Shown here piece by piece: positions 36,627 through 46,039 of a stretch of 64,000 bases of DNA. The position numbers were made by a program, and so were the translations under genes. The notes under the pieces are model-generated. The model was given only the letters and a program-made list of their open reading frames with translations. It made no database searches and was not told the DNA's origin. The DNA is taken from assembly GCF_025148445.1 (NCBI RefSeq), contig NZ_CP102270.1:682001-746000 (forward strand). Direction: 5' to 3'. Origin of the DNA: Eshraghiella crossota. GTDB lineage: Bacteria > Bacillota > Clostridia > Lachnospirales > Lachnospiraceae. Position 1 is the first letter of the stretch. Each line of letters begins with the position of its first letter.

Positions 36627-37937
36627 ATGAAAACAGTTTCTTCAATAATTATGATATTATTTAGTATCTTTTTGATTTTCCTGGCGAAGAAAGACATTAA
36701 AAAAATGTTCTGGGTCAGCTATTTGTTTATAATAGGAATACCGATAGGAAGCACCAATGTTATTATGGAGTACGTTGACCTTATTAATATTAAATCTGTT
36801 TCCATAAACGGATTTCATGTTATTATAAGTATTCTTACGATTTATTCAATTATTGAACTTGTAAAAAAAAGAAAAACCATATCGTGGAATAAATCATACA
36901 TTAAATATATTGTTTTCTGTGTTGGAATATTTACAGGTCTTGTTCTTGGACTGTTACATCACAAAAATTTTATTTCAGACGGACAGAAATACGTTATGAT
37001 GATGTTATACATTTTTAGTATATTTGTCATATTCGGAAATGATTTTGATATAGAAAAGTGGATAAGATATACCATTTATGGAGTAAGTTTCGGATGTCTT
37101 TTTTCAATATTCGTAAATACTCTTGGGGATTCCATGAATTTCTTCTATATAGAGGATCTGCATAAACGGAGCACAGAAACCGCTTTTGTAGTTTATTCAG
37201 CAAACATTACATTACTGATAATAATATATGTATTTTATGGTTTCCTTAATTCGCCGGTTAAGAAGTCAAAAATACCGGAATATGTAGGTATGGCTGTATG
37301 TATGTATTATAATCTGTTCTGTGCACATAACAGGACAATAATTTTTGTGATGGCATTATTGATGATTATTGTTCTTGTCTTAAGTATCTCAAAAGATAAC
37401 TGGAAGAGTACACAGTTCAGGGTTAAAATAATAGCAACGGTTTCGGTAATTGCTATGGTTGCAGCAGTTATGGTTGTTACCAAAAATGAACTGCTTATGA
37501 GACTTCTTAATACAGACATATTCAGTAAGAATGATAACGGCGTTACAAGATTTAATACGGTTAAATACTATTTCAGAAAGTTAGTGAAAGAACCTGCCGG
37601 TGCAGGCTTTGGAACTCCATTGCCTTTAATTAATCAGTGGGGAAGATTTCACGGTATAAGCTTGTTTACCGATAACGCTTATGTTAATGTTGCCATGAAA
37701 ACAGGGATTATAGGGCTGGCAGCATTTGTTTTTATGATAATTGTACCGGTTGTCAAATTCTTCAAAAACCACGGTTTTAACAGAAAAAACGTAATTATCG
37801 GATTGACATATCTTGGATATCTGTTCCTTGTTACCGTAATGACCGGGCAATTTACAAACACATATCCTATTACGTTGTTTTCAATATCACTCGTATATGC
37901 TCTTAATGTATATGCTAATAGAAATGAACAAATATAA
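36627..37937 (+). CDS. Wzy-like O-antigen/capsule polymerase
   Basis: A 436-residue polytopic protein with about eleven to twelve hydrophobic segments and the Wzy_C-like late region. That region includes FNTVKYYFRKLVKEPAGAGFGT, then FTDNAYVNVAMKTGIIGLAAF and a final membrane segment. It would polymerise undecaprenyl-linked repeat units outside the membrane. It starts 4 nt after the preceding glycosyltransferase. Polymerases are poorly conserved, so the call rests on topology, this loop pattern and the neighbouring flippase and chain-length genes. It is one of two polymerase candidates in the cluster. Confidence 0.8.
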   Translation: MKTVSSIIMILFSIFLIFLAKKDIKKMFWVSYLFIIGIPIGSTNVIMEYVDLINIKSVSINGFHVIISILTIYSIIELVKKRKTISWNKSYIKYIVFCVGIFTGLVLGLLHHKNFISDGQKYVMMMLYIFSIFVIFGNDFDIEKWIRYTIYGVSFGCLFSIFVNTLGDSMNFFYIEDLHKRSTETAFVVYSANITLLIIIYVFYGFLNSPVKKSKIPEYVGMAVCMYYNLFCAHNRTIIFVMALLMIIVLVLSISKDNWKSTQFRVKIIATVSVIAMVAAVMVVTKNELLMRLLNTDIFSKNDNGVTRFNTVKYYFRKLVKEPAGAGFGTPLPLINQWGRFHGISLFTDNAYVNVAMKTGIIGLAAFVFMIIVPVVKFFKNHGFNRKNVIIGLTYLGYLFLVTVMTGQFTNTYPITLFSISLVYALNVYANRNEQI

Positions 37938-37956
37938 GATGGAGATAATTTAGTAT

Positions 37957-39096
37957 ATGAAAGTCGCTTTTCTTGTTTCAGAGTTAAACGGAGTCGGAGG
38001 AGTTGCATCAGTTGTTAAAGTCCTTGCAAAACGTTTTTCAGAAGATAATGAAATACTTATTGTTGGAAGAAATAATAATATTCCCGATACGGATTACAAG
38101 TTTATTAACTGGAATCCTGATGGAGGAAATGTTTTTGAGAAGTTTATAAAAGGAGTCAATAAAAAGACAAGATTACTTTGTGGTGAAAGGATGTCAAAGA
38201 TAGTTGAGAAAGCCACATTCCCTAAAAGAGTATTAAGGGAACTCATTAATATTATTAACGAAGAACATATAGATGTCATTATTGGGGCAGCCGGATATTA
38301 TTCCATGATGTTAGGTGCAATCAGATCATATGTAAAGACTATGACAATAGGGTGGCAGCTTAACTCATATGATGCATATTTTAATACTGCCGGTAAGTAT
38401 ATGTGGCATAAGGACAGGATATACAGCAGACTAGTAGGAAATCTTGATGATTATGTTGTTTTAAATGATTATGATAAAAAGAAAATAAAAGATGAACTCA
38501 ATATTAATTCTACTGTTATTGCCAATATTAAGACATACGAAAGTAATGAGACTTCGGATTTACAAAGTAAGGAATTTATGGCAGCCGGACATTTATGGAA
38601 TGGAAAAGGCTTTGATTTGTTAATAGAATCATTCAAAATCTTTGCTGAAAAGAATAATGAATGGAAACTTAAGATATTTGGAGTCGGACCGGATAAGGAC
38701 CGGCTTGAAAATATGATTAGAGAATACAGACTTGATGACAGGATTTCCCTGATGGGAAATACCGATTCCACAAAGAGGGAATTCCTTAAATCCGGATGCT
38801 TTCTGATGCCGTCAAGATGGGAAGGAATGCCAATGATAATTCTTGAGTCCCTTGAGATGGGTGTTCCGGTAATTGCTTATGATATAACGGCAATGGAACC
38901 GCTTGTAACGGATGGAATGGAAGGATTCATTGTTAAAAAATTCGATACTAATGCTTATGCGGAAAAAATGCTTGAAATAGCAGAAAATGATGAATTAAGA
39001 CATGAGTGCGGCCGTAATGCCAGAATTAAAGCAAGACAGTTTTCTAAAGAAATTATTTCAGAAAAATGGATTGAATTAATGGAGAAACATATATGA
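37957..39096 (+). CDS. GT4 family glycosyltransferase
   Basis: A 379-residue GT-B enzyme. The N-terminal loop is FLVSELNGVGGVASVVKVLAKRF. The C-terminal domain has AAGHLWNGKGFDLLIESFK, then PSRWEGMPMIILESLEMGVPVIAYD with the E-x7-E donor motif. It is cytoplasmic. Its stop overlaps the next start by 4 nt, indicating a coupled pair of transferases that probably add consecutive sugars. Retaining stereochemistry is typical of GT4. Donor unknown. Confidence 0.88.
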   Translation: MKVAFLVSELNGVGGVASVVKVLAKRFSEDNEILIVGRNNNIPDTDYKFINWNPDGGNVFEKFIKGVNKKTRLLCGERMSKIVEKATFPKRVLRELINIINEEHIDVIIGAAGYYSMMLGAIRSYVKTMTIGWQLNSYDAYFNTAGKYMWHKDRIYSRLVGNLDDYVVLNDYDKKKIKDELNINSTVIANIKTYESNETSDLQSKEFMAAGHLWNGKGFDLLIESFKIFAEKNNEWKLKIFGVGPDKDRLENMIREYRLDDRISLMGNTDSTKREFLKSGCFLMPSRWEGMPMIILESLEMGVPVIAYDITAMEPLVTDGMEGFIVKKFDTNAYAEKMLEIAENDELRHECGRNARIKARQFSKEIISEKWIELMEKHI

Positions 39097-40292
39097 AAAT
39101 ATTAATGATACCTAGCAGAATGCTGCCAATCCCACCGGTTAAAGGCGGGGCAGTCCAGAATTTGATAAATTTTTATATAGAATGGAACGAAAAAGAAAAA
39201 AATAATGATTTGATTGTAACCAGTATTTACAATGAAGATGCAAAGAATTTATCATCAGAACTAAAAAATACTGTTATTGCATACACAGGAAGACATAGAC
39301 TGCTTATTAAACTTATGTACAAAGATATACCTAAAATAAGTGGATTAGCCCATAAGATTATCAATGCTGATTATAAGAAAATAATTAAAAAAGTAATCAG
39401 ACAGAACAAGGAAAAACTGGACTTGGTTGTTCTTGATAATTCCACGGAATATTTTGAATTAGTCCGTAAGGAATATGAAGGAAAGGTTGCTGTTCATATA
39501 TATAATGATTATCTTAACAGTTCGGTTAAGAATATAGATTATATTATGAAGAATGTTGACAGGGTAATTACAGTCAGTGAATATAACTCGGACATAGTAA
39601 GAAAACTCGGATATGGGGAAAAGGTTGTTACACTTCATAATGGTGTTGATATAAGCAGATTCGGTAATGAATATACGAAGGGGCAGCGTAATGGAATAAG
39701 AGAAAAACTTAATATAAAAGATGATGAAATTGCTATTATTTTTGTTGCCAGACTTGTCCCTGAGAAAGGAATAATGGAACTTATCAAGGCTTTTTCAAAA
39801 ATAACGGAATATACCAACTTACGTTTGGAAGTTATAGGAAACAAGCTTTATGATGGAAATGTTAGAGATGAATTTTATGAAAAACTTGTATCTGAAGCTG
39901 CAAAATCCTTAAATAAGATTGATTTTATTGGCTATGTGGGATACGATGAATTACCATTATACTATTCGGCAGCAGACATAGCAGTGTTACCTTCTACCTA
40001 TGAAGAACCGTTCGCAATGGCTGCAATAGAATATATGGCATCAGAACTTCCTGTAATTGTTACTAACTCAGGCGGACTGCCTGAAATGGTTGCAGATACA
40101 GCAATAGTTGTAAATAAGGAAGAAAATCTTATAGACAACCTGAAAGAAGCAATGCTCAGACTTGTATCATCAAAAGAACTTTGCAGAGACTTGGGAAACA
40201 GGGCTAAAGAACGTGCGAAGCTTTTTGACAGCAGGTTATACTGTGAGAAACTTGATAAAATCTTTATTGATATAATTAATGAAAAAGGATAA
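39093..40292 (+). CDS. GT4 family glycosyltransferase
   Basis: A 399-residue GT-B enzyme beginning with ILMIPSRMLPIPPVKGGAVQNLI (glycine loop). It contains HNGVDISRF, the usual hinge motif of GT4 enzymes. FVARLVPEKGIMELIKAF and the E-x7-E region EEPFAMAAIEYMASELPVIV, followed by NSGGLPEMV, complete the donor site. It is predicted to build the repeat unit on the inner membrane face, next to the flippase gene that starts 7 nt later. Donor and acceptor are not assignable. Confidence 0.88.
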   Translation: MKILMIPSRMLPIPPVKGGAVQNLINFYIEWNEKEKNNDLIVTSIYNEDAKNLSSELKNTVIAYTGRHRLLIKLMYKDIPKISGLAHKIINADYKKIIKKVIRQNKEKLDLVVLDNSTEYFELVRKEYEGKVAVHIYNDYLNSSVKNIDYIMKNVDRVITVSEYNSDIVRKLGYGEKVVTLHNGVDISRFGNEYTKGQRNGIREKLNIKDDEIAIIFVARLVPEKGIMELIKAFSKITEYTNLRLEVIGNKLYDGNVRDEFYEKLVSEAAKSLNKIDFIGYVGYDELPLYYSAADIAVLPSTYEEPFAMAAIEYMASELPVIVTNSGGLPEMVADTAIVVNKEENLIDNLKEAMLRLVSSKELCRDLGNRAKERAKLFDSRLYCEKLDKIFIDIINEKG

Positions 40293-40298
40293 TTGTAA

Positions 40299-41849
40299 AT
40301 GAGTTCAAGAACAAGCAATTCGGTAAGGAATACATCAGTTAATTTTATAACACAGATTGTCACGATAATCGCATCTTTTGTAACCAGAAGCGTTTTTATT
40401 TATGCGTTAGGAAAGACATTTTTAGGAGTAAGCGGGCTGTTTAGCGATATACTTCAGCTCCTTTCTCTGGCAGAACTTGGTGTAGGTACTGCTATTCTTT
40501 ATGAAATGTACAGACCTATAGCCAATAATGATAAGAAAAAAGTCACAGCCCTTATGAACTTTTATGGGAAAGTATATACAATAATCGGATGCGTAGTTAT
40601 TGTAATCGGACTTGCCATAACACCATTTCTTGATTTCTTTGTAGATAATAAGAGCAATATACCACATTTAAGACTTATATTCCTGATGTACCTGTCCAAT
40701 ACGGCAGCGAGTTACTTTTTTGCTTACAAAAGAAATATTCTTGTAGCAACACAGAACGGATATATTAATTCCTTAAACCAGACCGCATTTTCACTTTTAC
40801 AACAGGTAATACAGATAGTAATACTTTTAATCTGGAAAAATTTCTATGCATACCTTGCAGTTCAGGTTTTATGTACAGTTGCATCCAATGTTGAGATATC
40901 AAGGTATGTTAACAAAAAATATCCGTATCTCAAAGAAAACAAGAATGAAAAATTAGAAAAAGAGGATACAAAAAATATATTCAGGAATGTCAGGGCAATG
41001 ATGACAACCAAAATCAGTTCTGTAGTTGTAACATCAACGGATAATATACTTATTTCCAAATATATAAGTACAGCTTATCTTGGCATATATTCTAATTATA
41101 CATTATTTGTTTCTATGATAAGGACAATTATTACCAAAGCTTTTGAAGGACTTACGGGAAGCGTTGGAAATCTTGCAACCTGTGAGGACCATGAAAAATC
41201 TTACAAAGTATACAGCAATGCGTATTTTATCAATTTCTGGATTGTAGGATTCTGCGTTTCAATGTTTTATCTGCTTGTTGATAGTTTTATTAAAGTATGG
41301 ATTGGAGATTCATATATACTTGAATGGGGTACGGTGGCACTTATTGCATTCAATTTGTATTTCAGGCTTATGAGAAATACCAATCTTGTGTTTATTGAAA
41401 CTTATGGACTTTTCAGACAGATGAGAGTAAAATCCATTTCAGAAGCAGCTATAAATTTAGTTGCATCGTTATTTTTATTATTGACACTTGATATGGGAAT
41501 ATACGGAATTTTACTTGGAACTCTTATCAGTAATTTCCTTACTAATTTCTGGTGGGAACCATATGTTATTTATAAAGACTGTTTTAATAAAAAAAGCTAC
41601 AGGTTCTATTTACGGACCGGTATATATACAGCTGTGTTCATAGGAACCATTGCCTTGAACCTGTTTATTTTTAAATATATTACAGTTGGAAGCAACATAT
41701 TGAGCTTTATAATTAAGCTCTTCATTTCGTTGATAGATATTAATCTGATTTACTATATCACACTTAGAAAAATGGATGAATTTAAAGAGTTTAAGAGAAT
41801 TATGTCAGGTTTTATTGGCAGAATGAAAGGAAAATTAAAAAGAAATTGA
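40299..41849 (+). CDS. Wzx-type polysaccharide flippase
   Basis: A 516-residue protein with about twelve to fourteen hydrophobic segments and the MOP-superfamily beginning SVNFITQIVTIIASFVTRSVFIYALGKTFLGVSGLF. It would flip undecaprenyl-pyrophosphate-linked repeat units from the inner to the outer leaflet. It ends in a basic cytoplasmic tail. It lies directly after three GT4 genes, in the usual order of a Wzx/Wzy assembly locus. It is the first of two flippases in the window. Confidence 0.88.
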   Translation: MSSRTSNSVRNTSVNFITQIVTIIASFVTRSVFIYALGKTFLGVSGLFSDILQLLSLAELGVGTAILYEMYRPIANNDKKKVTALMNFYGKVYTIIGCVVIVIGLAITPFLDFFVDNKSNIPHLRLIFLMYLSNTAASYFFAYKRNILVATQNGYINSLNQTAFSLLQQVIQIVILLIWKNFYAYLAVQVLCTVASNVEISRYVNKKYPYLKENKNEKLEKEDTKNIFRNVRAMMTTKISSVVVTSTDNILISKYISTAYLGIYSNYTLFVSMIRTIITKAFEGLTGSVGNLATCEDHEKSYKVYSNAYFINFWIVGFCVSMFYLLVDSFIKVWIGDSYILEWGTVALIAFNLYFRLMRNTNLVFIETYGLFRQMRVKSISEAAINLVASLFLLLTLDMGIYGILLGTLISNFLTNFWWEPYVIYKDCFNKKSYRFYLRTGIYTAVFIGTIALNLFIFKYITVGSNILSFIIKLFISLIDINLIYYITLRKMDEFKEFKRIMSGFIGRMKGKLKRN

Positions 41850-43234
41850 AAACACAGATTATTGATATATTAAAATCATGGAAAACAGAAGAGAGTACAG
41901 TTAATTCTACGGAAGAACTAATAAAGTGGATACAGAATCTGAACGAAACAACACATGTGAGGATAGAAGAAACCCGGATTACGGATGATACTTTTTGGTT
42001 TTATGATGATTATGAAGGCGAAATACTTAACAGGAAGCGCAGCTTTTTTTCAATTAAAGGAATACGCCAGTTTGTTAACGGAAAGTTCCATAGTGAGCAG
42101 CCTGTTATTATACAGCCGGAGATAGGCTATCTTGGAATTATCTGTAAGAAAATTGACGGCGTTATGCATTTTCTTATGCAGGCGAAAATTGAACCGGGCA
42201 ATATAAATTGTGTCCAGATTTCACCTACAATTCAGGCAACAAAGAGCAATTTTCTGCGTGCACACGGAGGAAGTCTTCCAAAGTATTTTGAGTATTTTGA
42301 ACATTCCGCACAATACAATGTTATATACGACCAGATACAGTCAGAACAGTCATCGCGTTTCTTCAGGAAAAGAAATAGAAATATGATTATGGAAGTGACC
42401 GATGATATTGAGATATATTCTAATTTTAGATGGATGACACTTGGCCAGATAAAGAAACTTATGGAAATAGACAATCTTGTTAATATGGATACAAGAACTG
42501 TTTTGTCAGGTATACCTGTAACAACCCAGAATTTTAATGCGGATGAATTAAAAGAAATTGAACAGATTATTGGCAGTAAGGAATTATTTCAATCCATGTT
42601 TAATGAAAGTCAGTCTGTTGATTTAAGAAACATGTATCAGTACATCAATGATTATAAGATGTTTAATGATGTCAAGCGTACAACAATTCCCTTATTTGAA
42701 CTGGTTGACTGGAATGTAAGTGATAAAGGTGTGGACTGCACGAAAAATGCTAACTTTAACGTTAGATTTTATGATATAGAAATATCAGGCAGAGAGGTTC
42801 AGAACTGGGTACAGCCACTTTTTAAGGCAATAGGTAAAGCTGAATTTTCTCTTATGTATTCGGATGATTCCGGGGTAAGGGAATATCTCGTTAAGGCAGT
42901 TCCGGAAATAGGAACATTTGATAAGGTAGAAATAGGACCTACTGTGCAGCTGGAGCCTTCACATCGTAACGAGGATGATGATCCGGTGGAAAGATACTAT
43001 CACGAATTGCTTGAAAAGAAACACAAAGCGGATATAGATGTAATGCTTTCCGAAGAAGGTGGAAGATTTTATCACGAAGAGAACCGTAATACGATTTTCA
43101 AAGTTAATAAGAAAGATGTAGAGATTACAGATAAGTATTTCTGGGTTAATTACAGCACACTGAATATGCTTATTCAGGTTAATAATTGTATTAATATACA
43201 GCTTAGGAATTTGTTATCATTATTAAAATTATAG
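41846..43234 (+). CDS. NDP-hexose 2,3-dehydratase family protein
   Basis: A 462-residue cytoplasmic protein of the NDP-hexose 2,3-dehydratase family. It is built from two tandem homologous halves of about 220 residues. FLMQAKIEPGNINCVQISPTIQATKSNF in the first half corresponds to LVKAVPEIGTFDKVEIGPTVQLEPSH in the second, and SRFFRKRNRNMIMEV to GRFYHEENRNTIFKV. The family removes water from NDP-4-keto-6-deoxyhexose, making the 3,4-diketo-2,6-dideoxy intermediate. The start is TTG overlapping the flippase stop (TTGA), with an upstream purine-rich AGG. Two reductase genes follow, matching the next steps of the pathway. 2,6-dideoxysugars are known mostly from antibiotics, so their presence in a surface-glycan cluster is noteworthy. 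Confidence 0.88.
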   Translation: MKTQIIDILKSWKTEESTVNSTEELIKWIQNLNETTHVRIEETRITDDTFWFYDDYEGEILNRKRSFFSIKGIRQFVNGKFHSEQPVIIQPEIGYLGIICKKIDGVMHFLMQAKIEPGNINCVQISPTIQATKSNFLRAHGGSLPKYFEYFEHSAQYNVIYDQIQSEQSSRFFRKRNRNMIMEVTDDIEIYSNFRWMTLGQIKKLMEIDNLVNMDTRTVLSGIPVTTQNFNADELKEIEQIIGSKELFQSMFNESQSVDLRNMYQYINDYKMFNDVKRTTIPLFELVDWNVSDKGVDCTKNANFNVRFYDIEISGREVQNWVQPLFKAIGKAEFSLMYSDDSGVREYLVKAVPEIGTFDKVEIGPTVQLEPSHRNEDDDPVERYYHELLEKKHKADIDVMLSEEGGRFYHEENRNTIFKVNKKDVEITDKYFWVNYSTLNMLIQVNNCINIQLRNLLSLLKL

Positions 43235-43246
43235 AGGTAGATTAAG

Positions 43247-44284
43247 ATGAAGAGAATAGGAATAATTTGTCCCTCAGAAATTGCTTTCAGAAGATTTTTA
43301 CCGGCATTAAAAGAAATTAAAGATGCAGAATTTGCCGGCGTTGCTGTTGCCACACCGGAGGAATGGTTTGGAGATTCATTATCAGATACACCGAAGGATA
43401 CTATAGAACAGGTACGCAGGAATGAATTTAAAAAAGCCGACAGCTTTGTTGAACAATATGGCGGAAAGGTAATAGACGGATATGAGAATCTTATTAAGTC
43501 AGAAGATATAGATGTTGTATACCTTCCATTGCCTCCTGCATTACATTACAAGTGGGCAAAAAAAGTTATTTCCAACGGAAAACATCTTTTCTGCGAAAAA
43601 CCATTTACGATTTCCAAAGCAGATACTTATAATTTGATTGAGGCTGCAACAAAACAGAATGTTGCTTTTCATGAAAATTATATGTTTGCATTTCATAAAC
43701 AGATTGAAGATATAAAAAAGATAGTAGCTGACGGTGAGATAGGAAATGTAAGACTGATAAGGATTGATTTCGGATTCCCTAAGAGAGCACAGAATGATTT
43801 CCGCTATAATAAGAAACTTGGCGGTGGAGCTTTATTTGACTGTGGAGGGTATCCTGTTAAACTGGCAAGAATCCTGTTAGGTGGAGATGTCCATATTACG
43901 GATGCAAATTTTATAATGTCAGAAGAACATAATGTAGACTTATACGGAAGTGCAACATTAAAGAATGAAAAAGGTGACGTAGCACAAATATCTTTTGGTA
44001 TGGATAATGATTACAGATGCAACCTTGATATATGGGGAAGCGAAGGCAGTATCTTTACAGGAAGAATACTCACTGCACCAAGTGGTTTTGTACCAATGGC
44101 GACAATCAGAAAAAATGGTGTTGCAAGTGAAATTGAATTAAGTGCCGATGATACATTCAAAAAATCAATAGAGTATTTCCTCAAGAGCATTGATGATGAA
44201 AGCATCAGAAAAAAAATTGCTGATGATATAAAGACACAGGCAGATTTGATAGATGAATTTATTGAAAAAAGTGAGATGAAATAA
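43247..44284 (+). CDS. Gfo/Idh/MocA family oxidoreductase (probable NDP-sugar 3-ketoreductase)
   Basis: A 345-residue NAD(P)-dependent dehydrogenase. It has an N-terminal Rossmann domain, the family's EKP motif (Glu117-Lys118-Pro119 in FCEKPFTIS) and a C-terminal alpha/beta domain with GGGALFDCGGYPVKLARILLG. In dideoxysugar pathways, enzymes of this family reduce the C3 ketone left by 2,3-dehydratases (OleV/OleW-type pairs). Its place directly after the dehydratase gene supports that role. The final base overlaps the next start codon. Other sugar dehydrogenations are possible for this broad family. Confidence 0.82.
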   Translation: MKRIGIICPSEIAFRRFLPALKEIKDAEFAGVAVATPEEWFGDSLSDTPKDTIEQVRRNEFKKADSFVEQYGGKVIDGYENLIKSEDIDVVYLPLPPALHYKWAKKVISNGKHLFCEKPFTISKADTYNLIEAATKQNVAFHENYMFAFHKQIEDIKKIVADGEIGNVRLIRIDFGFPKRAQNDFRYNKKLGGGALFDCGGYPVKLARILLGGDVHITDANFIMSEEHNVDLYGSATLKNEKGDVAQISFGMDNDYRCNLDIWGSEGSIFTGRILTAPSGFVPMATIRKNGVASEIELSADDTFKKSIEYFLKSIDDESIRKKIADDIKTQADLIDEFIEKSEMK

Positions 44285-45174
44285 TGAAAATAACAATAAT
44301 AGGTGCCAATAGTTATATAGCAAGAAATTTTATATGGTATGTTCAGAATAATATAGATAGTGACACAGAAATGAAGTTATATGATTTTCAGGAAAATCAT
44401 GTAGACGGATTGGATTGTTATGAAAGAGTAGATTATTCAGACAAAGACAACATAAGAAAAATTGATTTTAATTCGGACATGATTTATATTTTCGCCGGTA
44501 AGACAGGAAGTGTGCAGGGATTTGAACAATACGAAACATTTGTTGAGATTAACGAATTGATTCTTCTTAAAATAATTGAAGCGTACAGACTGAATAACGG
44601 AACGGGCAGACTTATATTTCCGTCAACCAGACTTGTATATAAGGGCAGGGACGGATTATTAAAAGAGGATGCAGAGAAAGAATTTAAGACTATATATGCC
44701 ATAAATAAATATAGTTGTGAAAATTATTTATGGATGTATAATAACATGTACGGAATACCATATACAGTATTCAGAATTTGTCTTCCTTACGGCACACTTG
44801 TACCTGAAGCAAGTTCATATGGTACGGCAGAATTTTTTATGAAGAAAGCTACAGCCGGAGAAAATATAACCTTGTACGGGGATGGAAAACAGAGAAGAAC
44901 CATAACATATATGGAAGATTTATGTGAAGCATTATATAAAGGCGGTTCTTCTAAAGAGACGCTGAATGGAATATACAATATTGGCGGAGAAGATTACTCA
45001 TTATATGAGATGGCAGAACTCATTGCAAAGAAATATAATGTAAATGTTGAGCTTATTGAATGGCCAAGGGAAGCCAGATTGACAGAGTCAGGCAGCACGG
45101 TCTTTGACTCATCAAAATTAGATGAGATCACGGGATTAAAATACAGTCATAAATTTAAGGATTGGATATCTTAA
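44284..45174 (+). CDS. NAD-dependent epimerase/dehydratase family protein (probable NDP-4-ketosugar reductase)
   Basis: A 296-residue extended short-chain dehydrogenase. It has an N-terminal nucleotide-binding loop (IIGANSYIARNF), a catalytic YxxxK (Tyr138, Lys142 in YAINK), FPSTRLVY with the usual serine before it, and the RICLPYG loop. After the 2,3-dehydratase and the Gfo/Idh enzyme, the expected step is reduction of the C4 ketone to finish an NDP-2,6-dideoxyhexose. It could instead be a C4 epimerase. It is translationally coupled to the preceding gene. Confidence 0.82.
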   Translation: MKITIIGANSYIARNFIWYVQNNIDSDTEMKLYDFQENHVDGLDCYERVDYSDKDNIRKIDFNSDMIYIFAGKTGSVQGFEQYETFVEINELILLKIIEAYRLNNGTGRLIFPSTRLVYKGRDGLLKEDAEKEFKTIYAINKYSCENYLWMYNNMYGIPYTVFRICLPYGTLVPEASSYGTAEFFMKKATAGENITLYGDGKQRRTITYMEDLCEALYKGGSSKETLNGIYNIGGEDYSLYEMAELIAKKYNVNVELIEWPREARLTESGSTVFDSSKLDEITGLKYSHKFKDWIS

Positions 45175-45198
45175 TTATTTAGGAAAAGGGTAAATAAT

Positions 45199-46023
45199 AT
45201 GAGTCATAAATTAGATGTAAAAGAAACACAGAATGTAGCAGCAGATATATTAGAGGTTATAGCAGGATTGTGTGATAAACTGTCACTCAGGTATTATTTG
45301 TTTTACGGAACACTTATAGGTGCAGTAAGACATAATGGTTTTATACCGTGGGATGATGACCTGGATATTATGATGCCACGAAAGGATCATGATATTCTTG
45401 TAAAATATCTTCTGGATAACAAAGAAATGTTTCCGGATTTGGAAGTATTTAATCATGATGTCAACAAAAAATATCCATATATGATTACCAGAATAAGTGA
45501 TAAACGTTACAGAATAATTATGAACAATGAAAAAGAGTACGGTATGGGTATTTTTATAGATATTTATCCTTTTGACGGACTTGGAGATACGGAACAGGAA
45601 GCACTTAAATTTGGACTTAAAGGTGACAGACTGTCATCATTATGTTATCAGTCAACACGTGTGAGGTGTGCAACAGAAACAACAACTTCAACATTCAGGA
45701 AAATCATTAAATTCCCTGTATTTGTTTTTTCAAAGGTTATGGGTAAGAATTTTTTTCAGAACAGACTGAAGAAACTGGAAAGAGTTAAAGACTATGATAA
45801 GTCAGAATATGTCGGATGCGTTGTGTGGCTTTCAGGTGGAAGAAAAGATATTTTTCCAAGAAAATGGTTTGATGAATATGTTATGATTAAATTTGGTGAT
45901 AAAGAATACAGATGTCCTAAGGAATATGATAAATTCCTTACACAGGTATATGGTGATTATATGCAGTTACCTCCTGAAAATGAAAGAATAGGACATCATA
46001 ACTATTACGTAATTGCTAGATAG
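45199..46023 (+). CDS. licD: LicD family phosphocholine transferase
   Basis: A 274-residue cytoplasmic or membrane-associated enzyme of the LicD (nucleotidyltransferase-fold) family. It has the signature YLFYGTLIGAVRHNGFIPWDD, with Asp52-Asp53-Asp54 and Asp56 as metal ligands, and later GMGIFIDIYPFDGLGD. The family transfers phosphocholine from CDP-choline to sugars of teichoic acids or other glycans. The presence of the lic operon 14 kb upstream makes choline the likely cargo, although some LicD relatives move other phospho-groups. The ribosome site is AGGAAAAGG. It sits between the deoxysugar genes and the chain-length gene, so the decorated polymer is probably the one made by this operon. 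Confidence 0.88.
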   Translation: MSHKLDVKETQNVAADILEVIAGLCDKLSLRYYLFYGTLIGAVRHNGFIPWDDDLDIMMPRKDHDILVKYLLDNKEMFPDLEVFNHDVNKKYPYMITRISDKRYRIIMNNEKEYGMGIFIDIYPFDGLGDTEQEALKFGLKGDRLSSLCYQSTRVRCATETTTSTFRKIIKFPVFVFSKVMGKNFFQNRLKKLERVKDYDKSEYVGCVVWLSGGRKDIFPRKWFDEYVMIKFGDKEYRCPKEYDKFLTQVYGDYMQLPPENERIGHHNYYVIAR

Positions 46024-46039
46024 AAAGGTATATAAAAAA

